From an uncultured Clostridium sp. (GTDB lineage: Bacteria > Bacillota > Clostridia > TANB77 > CAG-508), in contig CANBHY010000005.1 in assembly GCA_947368535.1 (NCBI GenBank), positions 101,259 through 165,258 on the forward strand: a stretch of DNA of 64,000 bases, written 5' to 3'. Made by a program: the position numbers and the translations under genes. This document shows positions 25,004-32,170 of the stretch, piece after piece; position 1 is the stretch's first letter; each line of letters begins with the position of its first letter. Below the pieces are notes generated by a model, which saw only the letters and a program-made list of their open reading frames with translations, had not been told where the DNA came from and ran no database searches.

Positions 25004-25822
25004 CTACATATTAATAATTGGAATTGCTTGTATTATCATTGCTATTATATTTGATATGCATAAGTAAAAAGCTATTGGTATATCTAAATTTATATCTTTT
25101 TCTGCTAGAATATCGCTATTGTCTACTCTTATTTTACGTTTTCTTATAATGACACTTGCTGTTAGTGAAATCATTGTTAATACGGCTGTTATTAAAAATA
25201 CTTCTGAAACGATAAACATATTCATGTATATACATATCATCAAAATTTCTAGTAAATATTTATACTTATATAATTTGTGTTTACTAGTTATGATTGCTAA
25301 TGTTAATACTATGAATGCGTATATAACATATTTATATATACTAATTACATTTATATCTTTTATTATATATAAATATATAATATGGACAAACCCTACTATT
25401 GATCCTATTAATATTATTGGCTTGTTAATTTGTTTTTTGTTTCTATCTATTCCAGCTATTATTACTAATGTTGTTGCAAATATCATTAAATATAAATATT
25501 CTGTTAGTGTTAGTACAGATAAGTTTTGAATGCTTGGATTTATGCTTAGAAATATTCCTAGCGATGCTAGTCCCATCAATATTTCTATAAAAAAGTAGCT
25601 ACTACTAATTTTCTTCCCACAATATCTGCATTTTCCACCTAGTAATATGTAGCTCCATACTGGTATTAGGTCTAAAAATCCTAATTTGTGTTTACAATTT
25701 GGACAAAAAGATCTGTCTGTTGTTATATTCTTTTTTTGTGGTATACGATAAATTGCTAAAGTTGAGAAACTTCCAAATACTGTTCCCATTATGAATATTA
25801 TTATGTATAGTATTATTTCCAT
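25004..25822 (-). CDS. pilD: Prepilin peptidase (A24 family), second catalytic Asp not visible
   Basis: 272 residues with about seven hydrophobic segments. The N-terminus GTVFGSFSTLAIYRIPQ and the four cysteines C40, C43, C65 and C68 match bacterial prepilin peptidases of the PilD class. The first catalytic Asp is D126 (AGIDRNKKQINKPI). The second motif GxGD, expected about 60 residues later, is not visible: that region reads TSKHKLYKYKYLLEI. The enzyme normally cleaves prepilins after Gly. This copy may be inactive or use a shifted Asp. It sits between pilin and large-prepilin genes. Confidence 0.8.
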   Translation of the reverse strand: MEIILYIIIFIMGTVFGSFSTLAIYRIPQKKNITTDRSFCPNCKHKLGFLDLIPVWSYILLGGKCRYCGKKISSSYFFIEILMGLASLGIFLSINPSIQNLSVLTLTEYLYLMIFATTLVIIAGIDRNKKQINKPIILIGSIVGFVHIIYLYIIKDINVISIYKYVIYAFIVLTLAIITSKHKLYKYKYLLEILMICIYMNMFIVSEVFLITAVLTMISLTASVIIRKRKIRVDNSDILAEKDINLDIPIAFYLCISNIIAMIIQAIPIINM

Positions 25823-25856
25823 CTTTTTCTCCTTGTTGTTTTTTTATTATTTTATA

Positions 25857-25889
25857 AAAAGCATATGCATATAAAATGCATATGCTTTT
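25857..25889 (-). terminator. Hairpin between pilin and prepilin-peptidase genes
   Basis: A perfect 14-bp stem (AAAAGCATATGCAT at 25857-25870 with its complement at 25876-25889) and a 5-base loop, followed by T/A-rich sequence on the minus strand. It lies 12 bases after the pilin stop. It may reduce expression of the downstream genes relative to the pilin, or stabilise the pilin mRNA end. Confidence 0.7.
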
Positions 25890-25901
25890 ATAGTGTTTTT
25901 A

Positions 25902-26339
25902 TTAGTTTTTTGCATGAGTTTTTTCATCAGTAAATTCAAATGTTTTTAATGTTAATGATGTAGAGCTTATTGTTGCTGTATATCCGTAATCTTTATCGTT
26001 TACTTTAACTGTGAAATCGCTTCCTTCTCCTCCTGTAATAGATATAATATCATAACCTACCATTTGAGCTGTTAATTCAGTTTTTAGTGAATCAGCTGTT
26101 ACAGATTGGAAATCTTTCTCCTCTTTTTCTCCAGCATATATATCTGTTGAATATGATGAAAGTCCTGTTGATAAAGATTCTTTTGCTGTTCCTAATGCTG
26201 ATTCAAATTTTGCTTTTTGTGAGTTCTTTAAAACTCCATTGTCTCCCATTACCATTGATATAGTAACACCAGCTAAGATTAGTAATACAACTATTGTGAT
26301 AACTAATGCTACTAAAGTAATACCTTTTTGATTTTTCAT
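25902..26339 (-). CDS. Type IV pilin (major prepilin candidate)
   Basis: 145 residues. It starts MKNQKGITLVALVITIVVLL: a short basic leader, the Gly cleavage site, then the hydrophobic helix of the N-methyl-Phe pilin class. Mature residue 1 is Ile, and position 5 is Ala instead of the usual Glu. The helix ends in VTISMVMGDNGVLKNSQKAK, frequent in clostridial pilins, and the C-terminal globular domain is about 90 residues with no cysteines. The small size and position next to the assembly genes make it the likely main subunit. A hairpin directly after the gene could give it higher expression. Confidence 0.85.
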   Translation of the reverse strand: MKNQKGITLVALVITIVVLLILAGVTISMVMGDNGVLKNSQKAKFESALGTAKESLSTGLSSYSTDIYAGEKEEKDFQSVTADSLKTELTAQMVGYDIISITGGEGSDFTVKVNDKDYGYTATISSTSLTLKTFEFTDEKTHAKN

Positions 26340-26399
26340 AATTTTCCTCCTTAGAATTTTTTAAATTGTGTTATATATATATAATTTTAAATATAACCT

Positions 26400-26897
26400 T
26401 TATTTGGTTGTTTGTTTTTTATTTTCAGAAATTATACTTCCTGCTTCAGCAGATGGTGCTGATACATCATTTTGAAAATATGTTGATTCTTCTTTTTTTG
26501 GTTTTGAATTTGTTGTTGTTTGAGTTGAGTTGCTTGATTTTCTTGGGTCTGTTTTTACATAGTAAGTAGCACTATTTTCATCATATGTAACTTCTGTTAT
26601 TGGTGTCTCATCAAATGGATTTGATTGTCCTTGTTTTAAATCTCCACTTGACTTATATGCATTTAAATCATCTTCTGTTACTGTGTATCCTGATGATAAC
26701 GTTATTGTATTTTGTGATGCTAAATATTTTTGCTTTTCTTTTAATATGTTTTGCTCTTCTTTAGACATTTGATATGTAGCACTACTTATTTCTATTGAAT
26801 TTTCTTTGATATAGTCAAAAAATAATGTAACTAATATAAGCATAATTGCACATATTAATATGATCATTGCAATTGATTCTCTAATTATAGTTTTCAT
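26400..26897 (-). CDS. Small pilus-operon membrane protein
   Basis: 165 residues. One transmembrane helix at about 8-30 (SIAMIILICAIMLILVTLFF), then a polar extracytoplasmic part with Gln/Lys helices and a Ser/Thr/Asn-rich tail. It lies between the PilO-like gene (11-base gap) and the pilin. The position is that of a PilP-like or other alignment protein, but I see no sequence match to PilP. It probably helps couple the pilus base to the envelope. Confidence 0.55.
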   Translation of the reverse strand: MKTIIRESIAMIILICAIMLILVTLFFDYIKENSIEISSATYQMSKEEQNILKEKQKYLASQNTITLSSGYTVTEDDLNAYKSSGDLKQGQSNPFDETPITEVTYDENSATYYVKTDPRKSSNSTQTTTNSKPKKEESTYFQNDVSAPSAEAGSIISENKKQTTK

Positions 26898-26908
26898 TTG
26901 TTCACCTC

Positions 26909-27772
26909 TTAATTTGTTGTGTTAGTTGTATTTGTACTATTCGTTGTATTTGTTGTATTAGTTGTGTTAGCTGTGTTGTTTGTATTATTTGTTGTATTGT
27001 TAGTTGTGTTTCCGTTTTTTGCTGTTTCTGCTGCTGCTTTTTCTTGTTCAACTGTTAATTGATTTTCAACTTTTGATAAACTAGATTTATATACTGGTAC
27101 ATTAGTTTTATAAAATTCTGTTTTTAGCATAAGTATTGTTCCTTTTGATGTTTGTACAACACCATTATCTTCTTCATCTGATATATCACCTTTAACAAAA
27201 GCTCCATAGTGATATTCATCAACTGGAACATCTGCATATTCTGAATACATTTTTAAGTTTTCAGGTATAAAACTTAATTCTTGATCTTTGCTTATTGCTT
27301 CTATAAAGTCTATTAATGATAAATATGTTCCTGATACATTAAATTTAAAATCACATAATGTATAATTTTCTTCTGCTGCTGTTTCTTGATTTTGGAATAC
27401 TTCAATTGTTAAATCACATCTATTATCTGTAGCATATTTACCTAGTTTTACCCATAAGTAACTCAAATCATAACTTACTCCTGCTATAGCTCTTTGTTTT
27501 TCAATTTCTGTTTTATTGCTCATAGCTGCTTCATATAATTCTTTTGCTGATTTAAATTTTTTTATAGAGTCATTTAACGAATTTTGAGTTGTTGCATATG
27601 TTGTTGATTTTAATGTTGTTAAAGTATCTAGCTGAGTATTAGTTAATTCTTTTCTAGCTTTTAGTTCTGAAAAACTATATATTTTGGTAGGAAAAGTCAT
27701 CCCTGATTTCATAGCAAAAAAGCTAAAAATTATTACAATCATTAATAATCCTGCGAGAATTAGTTTTCTCAT
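26909..27772 (-). CDS. PilO-like pilus assembly membrane protein
   Basis: 287 residues. Short cytoplasmic start, a transmembrane helix at 4-22, a coiled coil at about 35-90 (SELKARKELTNTQLDTLTTL), then a ferredoxin-like domain (about 105-220) with FKFNVSGTYLSLIDFIEAI, the strand-helix unit typical of PilO/PilN. Residues 250-287 are an Asn/Thr low-complexity tail of NTTN repeats. PilO partners with PilM and PilN to form the inner-membrane alignment complex. Its position directly after the PilM-PilN gene (13 bases) supports this. Confidence 0.7.
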   Translation of the reverse strand: MRKLILAGLLMIVIIFSFFAMKSGMTFPTKIYSFSELKARKELTNTQLDTLTTLKSTTYATTQNSLNDSIKKFKSAKELYEAAMSNKTEIEKQRAIAGVSYDLSYLWVKLGKYATDNRCDLTIEVFQNQETAAEENYTLCDFKFNVSGTYLSLIDFIEAISKDQELSFIPENLKMYSEYADVPVDEYHYGAFVKGDISDEEDNGVVQTSKGTILMLKTEFYKTNVPVYKSSLSKVENQLTVEQEKAAAETAKNGNTTNNTTNNTNNTANTTNTTNTTNSTNTTNTTN

Positions 27773-27785
27773 TTTTCTCTCCTTT

Positions 27786-29441
27786 TTACTTTTTTAAATC
27801 TCCTTCAATTGTTACTACTATAAATTCTTCTAAAGTACCTTTTTTCTCACCAGCTATATCACTTTCTACTTCTTCATATTCTCTTATACCTGTTGATGCT
27901 GATACATTTTCTAATCCGCCTGTTGTTTCTAATAGAGCTTTAAAGTAACCTAATTGTTGGTATTTTATTGATCTTGCTTGAATTACAAAGTGTCTTCCAG
28001 TAGTATTTTCTATACTTTTTAATTTAACTTCTGCTGGTATTATTGAAGCTATTGTTTGCAAAAAGTTTGGTATTTCAAGTTCATAAAATAGCACTTCTCC
28101 ATTTGCTACTGATTGGTTATTTAGTTTTGATATTACTGATTGATATTCTGAAGTAAAACTATCTATTGAACTTTTATTTTTTGACATATTTTGTATTGCT
28201 ATAGATGTTTCTTCTTGTTTTTTTACTGCCTCTTCTTCTTGTCTTTCTAAATTCTTAAATAGCGTAGATGCTAATGTTGAATAAGCTATAACAAACACTA
28301 GACACATCGCTAAAATTCTCATTATCATTCTTTCGCTTGGTTCTAATTCTGCTTGCATTGATTCTTTAAATTCTTTAGCATTTGGCATTTTAGCTCCACC
28401 AGGTATTCCTGTTATATCTAATCCTCCAGATAGCATCTTCTTTTCAACAAAGTTTAATTCATCACTTGTTCCTTTTGTTGTTCCTGATAGTGCTAATGCT
28501 ATGGCGCTATTTACTTCTATGTAATCTTTTATTCCCACTTTAAGCGATTGTGCTTCTAAAAATGATGGGCGTATAACATTACATTCTATGTCGTTTAATC
28601 TATCTTGGAAATACATATCCACATTATTTACTACAATACCAGTTCCTGAGAAATATATTTTATTTACTTGTCTTCCATATTCTGAAATCTTTTCTTTAAT
28701 TTCTGCTAACATTCTAGATAAGATTTGTGTTACTGTATCTATATACTCATTTCCAGATGTAGCTACTTCCATATCTTGTGCTACTATTGTTGTATTTTTA
28801 AGTATTTCATAACCTTTTGATATTGAATTTTCTTTTTTAGCTATTTGCATTAAAGCTTCTGTTATTGAAGTATCTATTGTTTCAATTTTATCAATTTGTC
28901 CTTTTTGTATAAATGTTAGAGTTGTTAACTCTTCCATATTTATAACCAATTCACTATCTGCTTCTCCAAGTCTTGCTAGACTTGTAACACAAATTGGTAA
29001 TGGTTCCATAACTGATAAGTTATAACCTGAAAACAAATCTTTTCTATCTTGTATTCTGTCTTTTTCTATTGATACATTTATTGCTTTCATTCTGTTTTCT
29101 TGACTTTGATCTATAACAAATATGTATCTAGCTTCCATGTCTTCTTTTCTTATGTTTTTCTCTTTACAAAGCATTTCAAACTCTATTTCAGTTGAGTTTT
29201 TTAAATCCTTTTTATTTAAAAGAGAGAATAAGTCAAAGTAATCATAATATTCACCTGTCAAATTGACTGATATCGGTGTTTTTGCACTATTTGTTTCTTG
29301 AATTATTTGGTTTATTGTTTGAGTTATGTCTTCATATGTTTTTGTTCCAAATGACTCAATTTTTATATTTTCTCTGTCTTTTGAAACTTTTGCATATTTT
29401 ATTATTTTTTCTTCAACATATATTCCTAGACAGTTTTGCAT
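27786..29441 (-). CDS. pilM: PilM-PilN fusion protein
   Basis: 551 residues from the ATG at 29441, which has GAAAGGGA just upstream; the frame extends 19 codons further without a good site. Residues 1-340 have the PilM actin-like fold: CLGIYVEEKIIKYAKV at the start, a phosphate loop near ELVINMEELTTLTFIQKG, and KIYFSGTGIVVNN. Residues about 365-395 are a transmembrane helix (ILAMCLVFVIAYSTLASTLF). The rest is a PilN-like coiled coil and ferredoxin domain. PilM and PilN are usually separate but bind each other directly, so the fusion keeps the contact in one chain. It is the first gene of the pilus operon. Confidence 0.8.
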   Translation of the reverse strand: MQNCLGIYVEEKIIKYAKVSKDRENIKIESFGTKTYEDITQTINQIIQETNSAKTPISVNLTGEYYDYFDLFSLLNKKDLKNSTEIEFEMLCKEKNIRKEDMEARYIFVIDQSQENRMKAINVSIEKDRIQDRKDLFSGYNLSVMEPLPICVTSLARLGEADSELVINMEELTTLTFIQKGQIDKIETIDTSITEALMQIAKKENSISKGYEILKNTTIVAQDMEVATSGNEYIDTVTQILSRMLAEIKEKISEYGRQVNKIYFSGTGIVVNNVDMYFQDRLNDIECNVIRPSFLEAQSLKVGIKDYIEVNSAIALALSGTTKGTSDELNFVEKKMLSGGLDITGIPGGAKMPNAKEFKESMQAELEPSERMIMRILAMCLVFVIAYSTLASTLFKNLERQEEEAVKKQEETSIAIQNMSKNKSSIDSFTSEYQSVISKLNNQSVANGEVLFYELEIPNFLQTIASIIPAEVKLKSIENTTGRHFVIQARSIKYQQLGYFKALLETTGGLENVSASTGIREYEEVESDIAGEKKGTLEEFIVVTIEGDLKK

Positions 29442-29643
29442 TTCACGTTCCCTTTCTAATGATAGATGACTGCTTTTTTCGTCATTTTGGGCAATCATTT
29501 ATACTTATATTTTTACCTTTTTAGACACTAAAAGTCAATATTTTTAATAGAAGCGTTAATAAAAAGTAATCTTACTGTAACATTGATTTTTTTGGAATAT
29601 TTTTATTTTTTTGGGCAATTATATCTATAAAAAGGAGGTGCTT

Positions 29644-30108
29644 ATGAAGACTTTGGATTCTAATAAAAAATATCAAGATTATGTTGATCAAAAATCACCT
29701 AATTCCCCTATATTCAAAAATTGTTTTAATGCTTTTTGGGTTGGTGGATTAATTTGTATAATTGGACAATTAATTTTTGATTATTGTATTTTTAGAGGTT
29801 TTTCTAAAGATTTAGCTGGCAGTGTAGTTTCAATTTCTCTAATTTTTATTAGTGCTTTTTTAACTGCTTTAAACTTATTTAATCGTATTGGTAAATTTGC
29901 TGGTGCAGGTACTCTTATTCCTATTACCGGTTTTGCTAATTCTATTATTTCGCCTGCTATGGAGTATAAATCAGAAGGCTATGTAATGGGCGTTGGCGCT
30001 AAAATGTTTACTGTCGCTGGTCCTGTTTTAGTTTATGGAATTTGTAGTTCTGTTATTGTAGGTATTGTTTATTTAATCTTCAATACCCAAGCAATTTTAT
30101 TAGTCTAA
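29644..30108 (+). CDS. spoVAC: Stage V sporulation protein AC
   Basis: 154 residues. The start at 29644 has a perfect AAGGAGGTG site 3 bases upstream; the upstream extension to 29611 lacks one. Four or five transmembrane segments; the FWVGGLICIIGQ opening, FAGAGTLIPITGFANSI and GVGAKMFTVAGPVLVYG are SpoVAC signatures. In Bacillus, SpoVAC forms a mechanosensitive channel for dipicolinic acid in the spore inner membrane. It is followed by spoVAD and spoVAE. The Bacillus-type spoVAA and spoVAB genes are absent, as is usual in Clostridia. Confidence 0.95.
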   Translation: MKTLDSNKKYQDYVDQKSPNSPIFKNCFNAFWVGGLICIIGQLIFDYCIFRGFSKDLAGSVVSISLIFISAFLTALNLFNRIGKFAGAGTLIPITGFANSIISPAMEYKSEGYVMGVGAKMFTVAGPVLVYGICSSVIVGIVYLIFNTQAILLV

Positions 30109-30123
30109 TTTAAGGAGTGTATT

Positions 30124-31129
30124 ATGAAAAAAATTGGAAATCAAACTTTTGTACTAGATAATCCTATCAGTATTTTAGAAACTTCTAGTATCGTTCGGAA
30201 AAAAAGAAGCTGAGGGTCCTCTTGCTCAATATTTTGATGTTTGTTTAGAAGATGAATTCTATGGCGAAGAATCTTGGGAAAAAGCTGAATCTAAAATGAT
30301 CAAAACTGCTGTTGAAACTGTTTTAAAAAAATCTAATCTTTCTGCTCATCAAATTGATTGCTTATTTTCAGGCGACTTATTAAATCAATGTATTTCTACT
30401 AGTTTTGGTATACGCGATTTTGAAATTCCTTTTTTCGGAATTTTTGGTGCTTGTTCTACTTTTGTTGAGGGATTGATTTTAGGTTCTTCTTTTTTAGATA
30501 GTGGTGCTGGCATGAATGTTATTACTTCAACTTCTAGCCATTTTTGTAGTGCTGAGAAACAATTCAGATTTCCCTTAGAATTAGGAAATCAAAGACCTCC
30601 TACTGCGCAATGGACGGTTACAGGTGCTGCATCTACAGTATTATCTACTTCTGGCAATGGGCCTTTTATAACTCATGTTACGCCTGGAAAAGTTGTTGAT
30701 AAAGGAATTAAAGATGCAAATAATATGGGGGCTGCCATGGCTCCAGCTGCCGTTTCTACTATTTTAACCCATCTACAAGATACTAATCGTAAGCCTTCTT
30801 ATTATGATGCTATAATAACTGGCGATCTTGGTTATGTTGGTAAAGACATTGTTTTAGAACTTTGTAAAGAAGATGGTTTTAATCTTTCTGGTAATTACAA
30901 TGACTGCGGTGTTCTTATTTTTGATAAAGAAAAACAAGATACTCATTCTGGTGGTTCTGGTTGTGGTTGCTGTGGTACTGTTTTTTCAGGTTACTTCTTT
31001 AATAAATTACGTAAGAAAGAACTTAAGAAAATTCTACTTGTTGCAACTGGTGCTCTTATGAATTCCACATCTTCTCAACAAGGTGAGAGTATTCCTGGAA
31101 TTGCTCATGCTGTTAGTATAGAACTATAA
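30124..31129 (+). pseudogene. spoVAD: Stage V sporulation protein AD, broken by a one-base frameshift
   Basis: ATG at 30124 with AAGGAGTG upstream. The first frame runs through KKIGNQTFVLDNPISILET and stops at 30213. The SpoVAD sequence continues in the +1 frame from 30197 (GKKEAEGPLAQYFD matches the conserved N-terminal block). Removing the C at 30196 joins both into one 334-residue protein, close to the about 338 residues of Bacillus SpoVAD. The rest is intact: FGIFGACSTFVEGL with the thiolase-like Cys, and GGSGCGCCGTVFSGYF near the end. SpoVAD binds dipicolinate for uptake into spores. An open frame beginning at 30296 would lack the first 57 residues. Either the spore uptake system is damaged or the C is a sequencing error. 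Confidence 0.85.
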
Positions 31130-31147
31130 TGGATAAGGAGATTTTTT

Positions 31148-31537
31148 ATGAACGATTTTATTAATTCAATAGATTTTATGATGATGTTAAAAGCATTTAT
31201 TATTGGTGGTTTGCTTTGTGTTTTTGCTCAGATTTTAATAGATAAAACAAAACTTACTCCTGCTAGAATATTGGTTTTATATGTAACTTCTGGATGTATT
31301 TTAGGTGGTCTTGGAATATATAAATATTTAGTAGATTTTGCTGGTTGTGGTGCTACTGTGCCTCTTACTGGTTTTGGGTTTAATTTATCCAAAGGTGTTG
31401 CTGAAGCTATTAGAAGTGATGGTTTAATGGGTGCTTTTACTGGTGGTATTAAAGCTTGCGCTGCTGGAATTACTGCTGCTATTTTCTTTGGATATATTGC
31501 TGCACTTGTTTCAAAACCTAAAATGAAAAAGCAATAA
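31148..31537 (+). CDS. spoVAE: Stage V sporulation protein AE (SpoVAEb)
   Basis: 129 residues, normal length for SpoVAEb. Four transmembrane helices; FIIGGLLCVFAQILIDKTKLTPARI at the start (shown in part: GGLLCVFAQILIDKTK), DFAGCGATVPLTGFGFNLSKG and FTGGIKACAAGITAAI are diagnostic. It belongs to the membrane channel that moves dipicolinic acid during sporulation and germination. It follows spoVAD by 18 bases with a TAAGGAG site. No clear terminator is seen between it and the promoter of the next gene. Confidence 0.95.
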   Translation: MNDFINSIDFMMMLKAFIIGGLLCVFAQILIDKTKLTPARILVLYVTSGCILGGLGIYKYLVDFAGCGATVPLTGFGFNLSKGVAEAIRSDGLMGAFTGGIKACAAGITAAIFFGYIAALVSKPKMKKQ

Positions 31538-31538
31538 T

Positions 31539-31567
31539 TTTACATTATGTAAAGTTTATGATATAAT
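31539..31567 (+). promoter_or_regulatory. Promoter of the GNAT cassette
   Basis: TTTACA (31539-31544), exactly 17 bases, then TATAAT (31562-31567), the housekeeping sigma consensus. It begins right after the spoVAE stop. Confidence 0.85.
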
Positions 31568-31607
31568 ATTTGTGCACTAAAAATTTATTATACAGGAGGT
31601 AGGTACT

Positions 31608-32102
31608 ATGCAAAAAACAAATTTTAGTACCACACGGCTTGTATGTCAGCCGTTAGAAGAAAAAGACATATGTGCTTTCCGGCAGATAGTAACCGAACCA
31701 CACGTTCAGAAGTTTTTCCACTGTGGTGATCCAGTCGACTTTTTACAGGGGCTTGAGCAGTATGACTGCTACCCCATGGGAGTCTATTCTGCTACTAATT
31801 CCAAACTGGTGGGTTACATCAACGGCTATGTGTACAGCAAATCGAAGCAGGAGATTTTGGTTGAGTTTTTTCTGACCGAAAGCTTTTACAACTTCGATTA
31901 TGTCGCAGAACTGCTCCGTGGGTTTGCTCATCACAGTCAAAAACTCGGTTTCTTTACCCTGAGGTTCGAGCTCGAACAGGACGATGAAGATATTAAACAT
32001 CTGCTGAACATGTCTTTCATTCCTGTTCACCCGATCCCGGAGGAGTATTATACCGATGAACAGAGTGGGAAGCACATCTATGTCTTCAAGATGGTCTTCT
32101 AA
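31608..32102 (+). CDS. GNAT family acetyltransferase (higher-GC single-gene cassette)
   Basis: 164 residues. The opening TTRLVCQPLEEKDICAFRQI and later GYINGYVYSKSKQEI are typical of RimJ/RimL-type GNAT enzymes. These transfer acetyl from acetyl-CoA to protein N-termini or small amines; the substrate is unknown. The Q/RxxGxG/A loop is poorly conserved. The gene differs sharply from its neighbours: 29 of the 60 bases at 31681-31740 are G or C, with CGG, CTG and CCG codons that the host genes avoid. It has its own promoter, an AGGAGG site and a terminator, and looks like a recent single-gene acquisition. Confidence 0.7.
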   Translation: MQKTNFSTTRLVCQPLEEKDICAFRQIVTEPHVQKFFHCGDPVDFLQGLEQYDCYPMGVYSATNSKLVGYINGYVYSKSKQEILVEFFLTESFYNFDYVAELLRGFAHHSQKLGFFTLRFELEQDDEDIKHLLNMSFIPVHPIPEEYYTDEQSGKHIYVFKMVF

Positions 32103-32121
32103 AGATATCCTCAAACGCAAA

Positions 32122-32170
32122 AGGAGAGCCGGCGGTTGTTACTTTAACTGTCGGCTCTTCCTTTTTTTTA
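32122..32170. terminator. Terminator of the GNAT cassette (shared with leuS)
   Basis: AGAGCCG (32125-32131) pairs with CGGCTCT (32152-32158), extended by partly pairing inner bases, with T-rich sequence to the right. It lies between the convergent GNAT gene (+) and leuS (-). Confidence 0.85.

Noticed and set aside
30296..31129. spoVAD beginning at the internal ATG 30296
   Set aside because: It would lose 57 conserved residues; the true start with a ribosome site is at 30124, in another frame.
31743..32120. Antisense open frame across the GNAT gene
   Set aside because: Overlaps a gene with promoter, ribosome site and GNAT motifs; the higher GC content makes spurious open frames likely.
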